A DNA stretch of 64,000 nucleotides. Source: Zelopaecilomyces penicillatus (taxonomy: Eukaryota > Ascomycota > Sordariomycetes > Hypocreales > Pseudodiploosporaceae). How positions within the stretch are numbered: the first letter of the stretch is position 1; every line of letters begins with the position of its first letter. The position numbers were made by a program, and so were the translations under genes. The notes under the pieces are model-generated. The model ran no database searches and was not told where the DNA came from. It saw nothing but the letters and a program-made list of their open reading frames with translations. The DNA lies in the NCBI GenBank assembly GCA_005765155.1, contig VCCP01000003.1, positions 868,001 through 932,000 on the forward strand, written 5' to 3'. Shown one piece after another: positions 22,841 to 33,369 of the stretch.

Positions 22841-24535
22841 CTAAAGAGACTCTTGCTCTTCTGTCTGCTCAATGGCAGCGGTATCGTTATTGCCATGTAT
22901 AACGCATCCAATGCATTGGCAATCGTCGCCACATTGACACGTTGACGTATCCCCTGCACAAGAATCCCCGAATGGATAGCTGACAAAGAAAAAATCGCTA
23001 GCTGACAATGCTTGTTCCTCGCTGATTCCAGAGGCAGCATCAGAAGGTGTCTGCGGCGCTGGTGGCGATACGGTTCCGTCTGGGTGATGGTTCGTCATGC
23101 CGTTAGATAGCATGCTCGACGGCGCTTCGTGGGTGTCTTTTTGGTCGCCATTGGACATACTTGCCCCATCAGTGGCATGTCTTTGTTGCTTCTGTGCATC
23201 CTCGGCCATGGTGTTCCACGCTGATCGAACGTATGTTTGGGTTGCATCATTGTAGGGGTGCGTTGCACAACCGACACACTGACAGGTATCACCACAATTA
23301 CACTGATGCGATGTCCAAGAGGCCATATTCGAAGCATCGGGAACAGACAAGGGTGTCGGTGCCGGCATTCCATAAGTTGTGGGGATTTGCTGCCCAAAAT
23401 TCAACGCTGCCATTACTTGCCTCCATTGCTCTGGCTGCAGAGGCTGAAGATAGGAGCCGTACTGTGGTGGATACGAAAAGACGGACGGTTGAGGGAAGTA
23501 CGGAAACATGCCATTTGGCATCATCATAGGTGTCTGAAATGGTGGTATCATAATGCCATTCGGCTGAGCTTGTACGTTTGGTGGTGGCATGAGATCAGCG
23601 AGCAATTTATCTTGGGGGTTATCAGAGGCGGAGGAGCAACAGCTTTTCGACGTAACCTCTTTGATCCCATTCGTTTTTGAGTTGGTTGAGGGTGTTTGTT
23701 GAGTAATTGGTTGCACATTAGCGGTTTTCTTGCTCCCGCAACAGCTCCTGGGGGTAGACGTCGGGCTCGTTCTCATGAAGCCGTTGGTCTGGGAGGCCTG
23801 ATATTCGTTTACCGGTGCTGATAGTACGCGGCCCTTGGTGTCCGGGTGCGGTATAGGATGTTGAAACAACGGCAGCAAGGTCGACTCGGCAGCAAAGGAA
23901 GCGCTGGGCTGTACAAAATTGAGCGCTCCATACGCACTTGTGTTAGGTAAGGGGGATGCAATTGCGTCTGGCGTTGGTATTGACTTTGCCCGTACACCTT
24001 CAAACTGTGGCAAGACGTTAAACTGACTTGAATCCATCCTCTCCAGACCTGCGGGATCAATAGGTTGCTTCCTGCCATTCACACCTTTCGAAACTGGTTT
24101 CTGAATCCGATATGTTGGAGGAGGTGTAGCTTTGGACGGACTGGGCGGCGTGGCTCCGACGCCAGAGTTATTCTTAACCTTATCATCTTCGGGCGCAGAT
24201 GCTGAAGTCCCGCAACCACATTTCTGCTTTTTCGGGATTGCTGCCGTCACGGCAGCGCAGGAGCAAGGCCGCGACGCCGGGTGTGGACATGAGCTTAACG
24301 GTCGTCCTGGCTTTCGAACCGGAACCATAAGTCGTTCAGTAGCATGTGTGCATTTCGTGGAGCGATGGCCGCGAATGCAGGGCTCGCTAAGTATGACAAC
24401 ACATCACATGTTAGTTTCGGGTCACGGAGGAGCTTGGTAAAGGTCTTGGTGAAGGCGGCGCAGGCCAAAAAGACATCACAGCGGGGGGGTTGGTCCAACA
24501 TACCAGGCCATCTTCTGACCATTGATGAGGGGCAT
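22841..24535 (-). CDS. Copper-fist transcription factor, GRISEA/Cuf1 type
   Basis: Two exons, 24535-24504 and 24386-22841, give 525 residues. The first exon is only 32 bases and is split inside the Cys11 codon. The join creates MPLINGQKMACEPCIRGHR, placing Cys11, Cys14, Cys23 and His25 and the minor-groove KPGRP (36-40) exactly where copper fists have them. SCPHP and a CSC...CGCG tail complete the DNA-binding domain. Downstream are two copper-sensing clusters of pattern CxCx3CxCx2Cx2H (CNCGDTCQCVGCATH near residue 372 and CQCGDDCQCIGCVIH near 492), plus two CC pairs. It should bind Cu(I) and control copper-uptake or resistance genes in the nucleus. The single-exon frame starting at 24328 would lose the zinc ligands and is not the true gene start. 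Confidence 0.94.
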
Positions 24536-25450
24536 TGTGAAGAACGGTGCACAGCAAATACGATGATGGCTGGAGTAATCGAGTGAAGCCTCATATGCTT
24601 CAAATTGTCAAGTTTCTGGCGACGACCAGCTGTGACAAACGGACGGCACCAACTGCGCTGTGCTGCGCTGCAGTTGCGGCAGCTAGAAACCACGAGGCTG
24701 TGGTTGCTCCGTGGCTGCGACGAAAGCCCCGAAAATAGGTGTTGGATGGCATCAAAATGGCAAAGAACCAGCCGAAGGGGCGACGGAATGAGGCCAGACC
24801 AGCGGCAGACTCCAAGATGGCGACAATAAAACTGTATTTGAATCTAACAACAATAGGAGGTCGAAAACACAATCCGCATGGCGGAAAAGCGAGTGGGCGT
24901 GGGGTTCTTTCGAGCCGAGCGGCCAGGCGCCAGTGAGTGAGAGTGAGAGAGGGCTGAGAGAGTCCGAGAAGGCGAGAAACGCCGCGAAAGGGTTTGACGG
25001 AAGGCAGCGGCGCGATCAAACTCGACAGACACTGACTCGACCCAGCACACGCAAGGCTGCTGCTGAAGAATGATGAGGCTCTACGAAATGCGCACCAAGC
25101 GGAATGTGGTTGAACCTCGAAACGGGAGAAGCATGCACAAGAAAAGAAACCGACGCAACACACACAGTCTCTCTAGCCTGGCCGGCTTAGGGAGCCTACC
25201 TACTACCCAGCCAGCCTGCCAGCCCTGAATTGTCGACAAACCTAGGTCGCGCGCCGCCCCACGTGCGGGGGCCCTGAGGGTCGCTTTCTCGGCGACCGTC
25301 TAGCCTACCTAGGTCCACTAACACACCTGTAACTGATAGCCTATTGAGCTTGCCCTGCGCTGGAAGCCAAGTTTACCTAACACTTCCCTGGCAGCATGAA
25401 TGCCCAGGCAGTCTGTGTAGTGGACCGCTAAAGCGGCTGGGTGGTGGAGG

Positions 25451-25493
25451 GCGGTGCGTGCGCTTAACGGCGTGCGCTTAACGGCGTGCGCCT
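25451..25493. repeat. Short GC-rich tandem repeat
   Basis: About two and a half copies of a 14-base unit GGCGTGCGCTTAAC (first copy imperfect, last truncated). It lies in noncoding DNA upstream of the copper-fist gene. Confidence 0.8.
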
Positions 25494-25872
25494 CGAGGGA
25501 TCACCTCAGCGGAAAAGACAGCTGAAGCATCGAACCCTCGTGCTCTCAAGAAAGGAGACGAGGCTGCAAGGCGACATGACGGTCAGCTATCACGACAGCC
25601 CACAATGCACAAGTTGCGCGCGGGTTGCTTCTGGGATCTTACTTACCCATCCGCAAGTTGAACCTATACAACAACAAACCTGGCTGCAGATCCGCCGCCC
25701 GCATTAGAACAGCATTCCAAGAAAACTCGGTGGTCGATGGCACGGAATCGACATCTACATACGGATATAAACCAGCCTGTTTTCTATTTTTTTTATATTT
25801 TATTCCGGAAAAGACGCCGTAAACGGTACTCCGAAAAGGAACCGCCCCCTCACGCCGTGCGCCGCCACCATA

Positions 25873-25885
25873 GGGGGGGGGGGGG
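25873..25885. repeat. Poly(G) run, 13 bases
   Basis: Uninterrupted G tract in the spacer; its length is likely to be variable or error-prone in assembly. Confidence 0.9.
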
Positions 25886-26355
25886 AAGAAAAATAGAAGA
25901 GAATCACACATTATCATCATAATCATTAAAAAGCGGCATACGGCGAATCTCGGACGCCCGGAGCAGGAGGGGGGTTGTCGGCCTGTGACGTCCAAGCGCC
26001 GGTCCGCATGGTTTGCAGCATCAATGGACCCCCCCATGGCGGTGCATATTCGAATCTGTAGAAACCTTCCACGACCGTTCGTCCCAATAAATTACCAGCA
26101 AAATGTCTCTCTTCCTCCATCTGTCTGTCTTTCCTCCAGTTTTGAAACACATCCAGGCTAATAATACTCACTTACCTGCATTCATTACTCCGTACACCTT
26201 CTTTTTAGAGGGGACGTGCAGCCCATGGCCATCTTTACACCTGCCATACCCATCGCAATCCCCACCAACCGGACGTCTCAAGGAGGCGGGCATCCCGGCC
26301 GAGTTTGAGCAAGTTTCTATTGGCCGCGATTCCTCCACGACTTAATATTCCATGG

Positions 26356-26370
26356 CACACACACACACAC
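26356..26370. repeat. (AC)n microsatellite
   Basis: Short dinucleotide run in the 3' spacer of the U2SURP-like gene. Confidence 0.85.
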
Positions 26371-26750
26371 GCCCAGCCCAGCCCAGCTTTCTCGTGCTGA
26401 ACCGCCGTACGATTATGTATGTATGGTACGGTAATGGGACTGAAAAAAATAAAATGTTTCCCACCGTTCCATTCTTGCATGTTTTGCCCACTCAGCTAGC
26501 TCGTTCTGGCAAGCCGCCACTATCGAACATCACATATCTCGCTTATGCATCCTAAGCCATGCTGGTGCGATTGTCTCAATGCCCACCTTACCATGGCGCA
26601 CATTTGGCTCCGGCAGTTTAAAGCACGGTTTAGCTTAATTAATAGTAGGTTTTCATCTTTCAATACTTATTATGTTCCACATGGCCATCTATCGACTGTC
26701 ATAATCGCTTGGCACAAGAAGAAGAAACTCCCCCGTCAAAAATCTCCCAT

Positions 26751-29162
26751 CTATTTTACACTGCCGTCAGAGTCATCGGAATCAGCAAACATATCGGCGG
26801 CCCGCATCCTCCTCCTTGGAGCTACACGTCCCGAGTGCTCGTCAGTTCCTCTGCTGTCATTCATATCAACATCTTCAGGCTCCTTGAGCTCAGCATCGTC
26901 CATCGGCTCTCCTTCTACATCATCCTCTTCGATGGGTTCTCCGGCTACGTCGTCTTCCTCTATTGGCTCTCCCTCAACATCGTCTTCCTCAATCGGTTCG
27001 CCCTCAATGTCATCCTCACCAACAGGCTCTCCCTCCACGTCGTCGTCCTTGATAGGTTCTCCCTCAATGTCATCAGCCGACCGATGCCCAGCCATGGCCT
27101 TGCTTTCAGCCAACGAAGTTGCTTCAACCACCTTCCACTTGCCCTTCTTGGAATTATCATCGGCCTTCTCCTCAGTCTTTAATGACGGCGGGTTCTCAAA
27201 TGTGCTAGAAAAAAGCGCTTGGCTTTCCGCTGGAAACACGCACCATCCTTCCCATAAGTTCAGCACAAGGTTGACGCTTCGTTTCCACTTCTCAGCTCGC
27301 AATCGACCCCAGCCTAGCCTCTCTGCCATCATACCGAGATGTTCAAAGATCTTGCGATCCCGTATCGCCGTCTCAAACAATTGCCGGAATCGCCAGGCGT
27401 GTCTTACACCGCTCGTAGATGACGATGACAGGATGTCGCTGACAGCATATAGCCCCACCAGACTAGCTGCGCTCACATCGGGGCCCTCGGCAGAAGTGCT
27501 TTCTTCTGTGCCAGCAGCTGCGCCGTGCTGCTCCTTGCCATCTTGCCTTCTCTGGGGGTTGACGCCGGTCAACGAGAAGGGCTTCTCGACATTGGACAGA
27601 ATCATATCAACCACCTCGTCAACTCCACGGCTGGCGTGCATGATAGCAAATGTCGTGACTCTGGCAATGTCCCCTTTTCGTAATTTCGACAACGTAGTTG
27701 GTAGGCGCGCTAATAGATGTGCAAGCTTGGCTTTCTCCAGAGGGTTCAGGAACGTCTTTTCATCCTCACCACCCTTATTCTCGTGGTTTCCATCCCCATC
27801 CATATCCTCGTCATCTGAGGAGTTGTAATCCGAATCCGAGATGAACTCGTCTAGTCTCGTAGTGTATTCATATGGCAACCTCTTTTCCGGAGTCTTCCAC
27901 GCATGGCTGCCGTCAAAAAGGGGCAAGTATTTCCCTTTCTTAAGTCCAGAGTGTGCTCCCGTCACAACACCCCACAGCGTCCACCTATACCAGATGCCGC
28001 CTTCGCTTCTTGCATCCCATAGCCATGCCCACTTCTCTTCTCGCTGGACTTCCGGCCGGGACATAAGCAGGGCCTCAAACTCGGGACCATGCTCGAGAAC
28101 TCCCTCGATGAGTTTATTGATAAGTTGGATCGTCCTGACGTCGTGGGGCGGCTTGACAGGCACGCATAGTAGATTTGATCGGTTTACGCCTGCGAGGCCC
28201 TGGGCATAAGAGGGTGGCGGCGCAAATCCACGATTGAAGCCATGATGAGAGGAAGGGCCGCTAGGCCCAGGACCGGCGGGCTGTTCCACGGGTTTCGCAC
28301 CAAATGGGTGAGAGCTGGACGATAGGGATCCTGGATTCGGCAAGGCCACAGAGCTAGCTACTGCTGAGGACAGGTGACGATGTAGAGACAGATGATAGCC
28401 ATATCCCATGTATCGACCCTGGAGAGAACTCACTGCCGCGTCCATGTCATTTGCTGGGGTTTCCGGAGACAGTGTGACAATGGCAGTAGTGCACTTCCTC
28501 TCGGGGCCACCAGACCCAGAAGAGGGCAATATTTTCACGTTTTCCACCGTCAGGTTGTTGGGAATCAGAGTCTTGACCATGGCGGGAGAAGTTCCCGGCG
28601 GCAGGTTCGATAACCGCAATGTCGGTCTAGAAACGGCCTTCTCCTGAGCTCGACCAACAGCATCACCCATTTCCTCATCATCGCTCGCATCAAAGGCCTT
28701 GGGCACTGACATTGAGCTGCTGCCACCACCACCTCCTCCCTCACGCTCATCAAACCCCAGTAACGGCCTGTCCTTTGCACTCTTGGAGAAATCCTGAAAC
28801 GATCTCTTTTTCCCAAAGGGAGTCGGCGGCATCCCCAAGCTTCCCGGTCCGCTCTTCAGCCCAGATGTCCCAAAATGCCTTCTCGACGCGCCAGGAGCCG
28901 AGATGGGCGGTTGCGGCGCTCCGCCAAAGCCTGATCGACTTCGCGATGGCGCAAACGAGTTTGGTGGTCGGCTCCCATCGTTGCTATCCTCACGGTCGAA
29001 GCTCTTGACAAAATCTTCGTATACGGCCGCCGTCTCGGCGGCTTCGCGCTGCCGTTTCGCTTCGGCCTCGGCCTTTTGCTTCTCAAAGGCAGATTTTCGG
29101 TTCGCCTTTTGGAGCTTGGCCTCCACTCCGGGAAACTCGGCCACGTCTTTTCCGGAAGACAT
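26751..29162 (-). CDS. U2 snRNP-associated SURP/CID splicing factor
   Basis: Single exon, 803 residues. In order it shows: an N-terminal charged helix (ANRKSAFEKQKAEAEAKRQRE, then VYEDFVKSFD); an RRM at about residues 175-265 with PTLRLSNLPPGTSP; a SURP module at about 340-390 (IQLINKLIEGVLEHGPEFEA, then WAWLWD and WYRWTLW); and a CID/RPR domain at about 470-690 (LAHLLARLPTTLSKLRKGDI, MHASRGVDEVVDMI). The order RRM-SURP-CID matches human U2SURP (SR140), which associates with the U2 snRNP in the nucleus. The C-terminus is acidic and carries six copies of a ten-residue unit related to EDDVEGEPIE. Length is shorter than human, as expected for fungi. Confidence 0.9.
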   Translation of the reverse strand: MSSGKDVAEFPGVEAKLQKANRKSAFEKQKAEAEAKRQREAAETAAVYEDFVKSFDREDSNDGSRPPNSFAPSRSRSGFGGAPQPPISAPGASRRHFGTSGLKSGPGSLGMPPTPFGKKRSFQDFSKSAKDRPLLGFDEREGGGGGGSSSMSVPKAFDASDDEEMGDAVGRAQEKAVSRPTLRLSNLPPGTSPAMVKTLIPNNLTVENVKILPSSGSGGPERKCTTAIVTLSPETPANDMDAAVSSLQGRYMGYGYHLSLHRHLSSAVASSVALPNPGSLSSSSHPFGAKPVEQPAGPGPSGPSSHHGFNRGFAPPPSYAQGLAGVNRSNLLCVPVKPPHDVRTIQLINKLIEGVLEHGPEFEALLMSRPEVQREEKWAWLWDARSEGGIWYRWTLWGVVTGAHSGLKKGKYLPLFDGSHAWKTPEKRLPYEYTTRLDEFISDSDYNSSDDEDMDGDGNHENKGGEDEKTFLNPLEKAKLAHLLARLPTTLSKLRKGDIARVTTFAIMHASRGVDEVVDMILSNVEKPFSLTGVNPQRRQDGKEQHGAAAGTEESTSAEGPDVSAASLVGLYAVSDILSSSSTSGVRHAWRFRQLFETAIRDRKIFEHLGMMAERLGWGRLRAEKWKRSVNLVLNLWEGWCVFPAESQALFSSTFENPPSLKTEEKADDNSKKGKWKVVEATSLAESKAMAGHRSADDIEGEPIKDDDVEGEPVGEDDIEGEPIEEDDVEGEPIEEDDVAGEPIEEDDVEGEPMDDAELKEPEDVDMNDSRGTDEHSGRVAPRRRMRAADMFADSDDSDGSVK
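26895..27080 (-). repeat. 30-base coding tandem repeat (ten-residue unit)
   Basis: Six adjacent, slightly diverged copies encode units such as DDIEGEPIK, EDDIEGEPIE, EDDVAGEPIE and EDDVEGEPMD in the acidic tail of the splicing factor. Copies differ at both DNA and protein level, so the array is not brand new but should be prone to copy-number change. Confidence 0.9.
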
Positions 29163-29525
29163 CGTAAATTTCGGTTGGGTATTATGGTATCATCACTTCA
29201 TGGCGCAGATATCGTTGGGGAGTTCCAGCTCGACTGGGGCGCAATTGCTGCTGTCGCATGCGAGTGGAATAAGTTCAAGTTTGGTCCCTGGCACAATACT
29301 GTCATCACCCATCAATTAGGAATAACCCCGCTAAAAGCATACATATGCCGCCTACCAAGCAGCATGCAAGCCAAGCTACCCTATTGCAGCTCATCCCAAA
29401 ACAGGCGATTAATTAACTGTCAACCAGTTATTGAGCCAAGCATGTTTACGTTTACTCTTAAAACACGTAAAGGGTATGATTCATGTGTGTGTTCTTAAGT
29501 TCTTCACTACCGACAACTTCGTCCT
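29163..29525. other. Intergenic spacer
   Basis: Promoter of the U2SURP-like gene and 3' region of the FAD oxidase. No gene is seen. Confidence 0.6.
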
Positions 29526-30914
29526 TTATTTGCTCAGCTCTTCTTGCAACATCATGCCTGGGGAACCTCCTCTGCTTCCATCGTCCGTGGTTAGCGCGGT
29601 AAACTTTCCATCAACCTCCCTCCCAACACCATCATCCTCTATATGCTTCCACTTCCACTTATCCCCCAGATTGCCGCCCTGACCCACCAAACAGTCTACT
29701 ATCTTCTCTCCCAGTACAGGAAGGAATTTGTAACCGTGCCCACTGTCACCTGTAGCAAGAAAGAGTCCCTTCCACCCCGGGTGCCAATCCACCAACCAGT
29801 CGCCGTCTCTTGTGTCCGAGTACCAGCAAAGTCGCGTCCCCCGCCAAGGCCGCTCCTCGAGCCCCTTGACTGGTGACAGATCCTTTAGTGCGCGGCGCAG
29901 GTCTTCGTCCGCTCGACGAGGTAAGTGTGTGCCTTTGCCATCGCGATGTGTCAAAGGCCTGGACACGACGATGGGCTTGCGTTCAGCTGACGGGGTTGGA
30001 GGGAGCGCGGTGGTCACAGTTTCCGGATTGATGTATCCGAAACTGTGGTGCGCGATCTTGAGCACGCGGTCTTGGGGCGGAATGATGAACAGGCCAGAGG
30101 TCAGATTGAGTACCACAGGCTGTTTCGAAAGGACTTGAAACTCTTCCTCTGTGATATCAATGTAACCAAGCGCTTGTCCTGTTGCCTCTATGCGGCCCCT
30201 CAGATCAACAAGACTGCCTGTCCACGCACCAGCAGCCACGATGATGATGTCTGCCTTGATCACTGTGCCATTGTCTAGACTGGCACCAATGACTCTGTCG
30301 CCTTCGGTAACCAGTTGGTTCACTTTGCTGTCTTTGAAATTTACCCTGTCAGTTGCCTTTACCCGCTCATAGAGCCAGGTCATTCCCTTGCCAGCATCGG
30401 CCCATCCAGAGAGCTTGTTCAAGTAGCCCCAATCGCCCGGATGGCCATCTGAGCCCAAGTACTTGCGCAGCGCGTCTGCATCTTTCAACACGCAAACCTT
30501 GTCTGCTGGGTAACCACTCTTCTCCGCAATACTGACTGCATTCCTCCAGCTGTCTTTGGTATATTCCATGCCCGACTTCTTCCCCACCTTGACATGTGTA
30601 GGTTCATCCGCTGTTAAAACGAATCCTGTCTCAGTGTATCGTCCCTGACCCCCAAGTTCATCGTCTCCTTGCTTTCGCCATTCCTCTTGGGCCAGCGCTG
30701 CTAGCGTTGCATAGTCCGGGTCAGAGTAGTCGGGTCTTATGATTCTCGATGAGTCTACGCTCGCGGCGTCAGGTGGAGGAAACTGGCCGCGAGCATCATC
30801 AACAACTGTGATGGTCGTGTTCACGAACTCTGGTCTTTTGGTGAGAGCCCATGCTGTGCTGAGACCAAATACACCTGAGCCAACGATGAGAACAGATGCC
30901 GGCACAGATTCCAT
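29526..30914 (-). CDS. FAD-dependent amine oxidase, sarcosine/saccharopine oxidase-like
   Basis: Single exon, 462 residues. The N-terminal Rossmann motif VLIVGSGVFGLSTAWAL (GxGxxG) binds FAD, followed by AASVDSSRIIRPDYSDPDY, typical of the DadA/MSOX-type family (sarcosine, pipecolate, saccharopine and fructosyl-amino-acid oxidases). The C-terminal FAD motif is LATGDSGHGYKFLPVLGEK. Such enzymes oxidise secondary amines and release hydrogen peroxide. The exact substrate cannot be read from sequence; the VDSSRI motif resembles fungal L-saccharopine or sarcosine oxidases more than classical amadoriases, which is inference. The C-terminus is LSK, not a canonical SKL-type peroxisomal signal, so peroxisomal targeting is uncertain. 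Confidence 0.85.
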   Translation of the reverse strand: MESVPASVLIVGSGVFGLSTAWALTKRPEFVNTTITVVDDARGQFPPPDAASVDSSRIIRPDYSDPDYATLAALAQEEWRKQGDDELGGQGRYTETGFVLTADEPTHVKVGKKSGMEYTKDSWRNAVSIAEKSGYPADKVCVLKDADALRKYLGSDGHPGDWGYLNKLSGWADAGKGMTWLYERVKATDRVNFKDSKVNQLVTEGDRVIGASLDNGTVIKADIIIVAAGAWTGSLVDLRGRIEATGQALGYIDITEEEFQVLSKQPVVLNLTSGLFIIPPQDRVLKIAHHSFGYINPETVTTALPPTPSAERKPIVVSRPLTHRDGKGTHLPRRADEDLRRALKDLSPVKGLEERPWRGTRLCWYSDTRDGDWLVDWHPGWKGLFLATGDSGHGYKFLPVLGEKIVDCLVGQGGNLGDKWKWKHIEDDGVGREVDGKFTALTTDDGSRGGSPGMMLQEELSK

Positions 30915-31860
30915 TTTGTCATGGAAAGTTCTCGGGGGTGAAAGGGTATCTTGAAATGCAAGGACACGAGAGAAGCTGGGGGTGTATAAAAGAGACCTGG
31001 AATGTCTAGACTTAAAGACGATCTAAACACATATAAAAGACTCGAGGCGGGGAATCCTACAAGCCCAAGCTTTAGAAGACACTGGAAGTATGGTGCAACC
31101 GCCGATGGTCGGGAGCTGTCTCTACAAGCACAACAAAACACTACCACCCCCCACAATTGTTTACGATGCCAAGAGGAGCCCGAGCGACATATGTGTACAA
31201 TGACATGGTAAATATCACGTAAGAGCCATGATGAGACCGTCAAGTGAGGACTTAAAACTAGGCATTGCGGCTAATGCTGACTGTAGTACTAGCTACGCCC
31301 TTCTTGTCAAAAAAGCCACAACCTCAACCTAGAGACCTGAAGGCCCCAGGGCGGCGTGGCACATGATCCCCACTTTGCACAGCTGTTAAAGCACAAGCTG
31401 TTCTTTTCCACCCACTTCTGGCCCAACATGGCCCTACACCCCTTAATCAACCCCTTTGTTTTTATCAACAACTTTTCCCCTTGAGAGCATTAAGAGGGCT
31501 TGCCAGAGCTGGCGTACCAGCTACTTGACAGCCACGAGCAATCTATTTCATGTCGCGGGATGGGTAGTCTTGATGTTTTGCGATGAACCAAATCAATCAA
31601 AAGTAAAAAAAAAACTCTTCCCGGCCTTCCCCTGCCAACGCCAATGCAATGCAGCAAATCAAAGTGGTACAAACGGAGTGCAGGTAACAGGACTGATTGT
31701 GGCCTATCAGTCACGCCAGTACCTGATGCCCCATCCTATTGTGTAAAGGCAATCGTGGTATCGTGACCAAATGGTCTAGTCATACAAATCGAAGAGAGGA
31801 TGTAGTAATGTAGGTACTGGTACACGAGGTGAAATACCCCGACCCAAAACCAGTATGCAT
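30915..31860. other. Intergenic spacer
   Basis: Promoter of the FAD oxidase and 3' region of TBP. No recognised gene; overlapping frames at 31456-31746 on both strands lack recognisable features. Confidence 0.55.
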
Positions 31861-32790
31861 TTAGATCTTGCGGAAGTCTGTATGTTCCGTTAGTTAAGGG
31901 AACATGCGGCGAGACGTAAAAGGGTAAACTTACCTTGCAACACAGGGTATATCATTTCGAAAGCCTGATAAATTTCTTCTCGGACTTTCGCACCTGTCAA
32001 AACAATCTTGCCGCTGACAAAGATCAGTAGCACGATCTTGGGCTTGATCATACGGTAAATAAGACCAGGGAATAATTCGGGTTCGTAAGAACTGAAATTA
32101 TGATGGCGAGATGCAAGACCTTCAAGCCGAATGGGGAACTTGATATCGCAAGAGCCCACAATATTCTGGATCTTAAAGTCCGTAAACTTGGCGTTGAAGC
32201 CAAGCTTCTGGATGATACGAGCATACTTCCTGGATGCAAGCTTGGAGTCGTCCTCTGACTTTGCACCAGTAACAACCATTTTACCGGACGCGAAGATTAG
32301 AGCAGTAGTCTTGGGCTCACGAATTCGCATAATGACGGCAGCAAAACGCTAATGCAGGGTTAATATCAAGAGCAATACTTTGATTTTGATAATGAGAGTC
32401 GTACCTTGGGGTTATACTCAGCATTCCTGGCGTGCAGGGCAATCGTCTTGAGATCCAAACGACAATCGAGATTGACAGTGGCAACGATGTTCCTTAATTT
32501 GCGAGATAAGCCTGACGAAGCAAAAGCCACATCACTCAAGAGCATACATACTGCAATGTGGGAGTAATCCCACTGGGTCCCTGAGAAGCCGCAGGCGTCG
32601 CAGCAGGTGTGGCGGGAGTCACCCCATTGCCATTTGCGGCCTGTTGCCCGTTGGGAACTGGCCGTTGGCCGTCGACGATGCCAGACGGCGGCGTCAACTC
32701 GTTTGACGCGCCAGGGAACGACAATGAGCCGGGTGCAGTAAAGGCTTTCGCCTGTGCCGCGTTGGACGGATGCGTCTGAATGCCCTCCAT
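31861..32790 (-). CDS. TBP: TATA-box-binding protein
   Basis: Four coding exons, 32790-32552, 32492-32405, 32348-31934 and 31877-31861, give 252 residues; the three introns are 56-59 bases. The N-terminal about 75 residues are variable and rich in Ala, Pro and Gln. Then come the two pseudo-symmetric saddle repeats: NIVATVNLDCRLDLKTIALH with [20 protein letters not shown], and NIVGSCDIKFPIRLEGLA with YEPELFPGLIYRMIKPKIV. The last exon is 17 bases and encodes the terminal DFRKI. TBP nucleates transcription by RNA polymerases I, II and III. The conserved core leaves no doubt about identity. The ATG at 32790 is preferred; an in-frame ATG at 32808 would add six residues. Confidence 0.97.
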
Positions 32791-32848
32791 GATTGCAACA
32801 GATGTCACAAAAGGTCGCTTGACTATTGAAGTATAGTACCAAGCAGAT

Positions 32849-33106
32849 CTGTGTCCATCAAGAGGTCAGTAATCTAGATGATGTAACAGGCGGCAGTGCG
32901 CCCAGCACACGCCAAAGTGGGATTGTGAAGACGAGTGCATAGGCGTGAATGAGGTGAAGCAGGTGTAAATCAAGGTTGAAGTGCTTTAAGTCGACCCACG
33001 CACTGCAAGCGTGAGATGACAGCTGCCACAGCAACAGTGCACTCACGCAGATGCGATGAATGCGTGCAGTGAGGGGCGGTAAATAAAGGAAAAGTGAACC
33101 ACCTAC
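32849..33106 (-). other. Probable 5' leader intron of TBP
   Basis: On the minus strand a donor GTAGGT at 33106 and an acceptor GACACAG ending at 32849 define a 258-base intron, with a branch-like ACTGAC about 20 bases before the acceptor. The acceptor lies 58 bases upstream of the TBP start codon. No RNA evidence is available, so this rests on splice consensus only. Confidence 0.45.
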
Positions 33107-33369
33107 CAATCGCGGGAGATGAACAAATAAATGTCTCCCCTACAAAGTACTGCTCAGGCAGGTGTAGTACTTGGGAATGCAACGGCCAGGACGGTCGATG
33201 GCAACAGCGAGATGGCAGAGCGACGGACGGATCGTGGAGAAGATGGCTCGATGTGGCTCTCCTTTCTTCACTTGAAAGCAGCGTCTTTTTTTATTGGTTG
33301 TCTACACAAGCGGCGGGCAGCGACCAAATGATGACAACGAGGTTATCGCGTTCGAAGTCTTGGTGAAGA

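Larger units (their letters stand above)
24536..26750. other. Long intergenic region with simple repeats
   Basis: About 2.2 kb between the copper-fist gene start and the 3' end of the U2SURP-like gene. It contains GC-rich stretches around 25230-25290, a short tandem repeat of a GGCGTGCGCTTAAC unit at 25451-25493, a G13 run at 25873-25885 and an (AC)n run at about 26356-26370. Frames at 24600-25163 on both strands look like leader sequence, not genes. I see no conserved coding sequence. Confidence 0.5.

Noticed and set aside
26545..27828. 427-codon plus frame opposite the splicing factor
   Set aside because: Its Ser/Pro repeats (SPSTSSSSIG type) are the antisense reading of the acidic decapeptide array.
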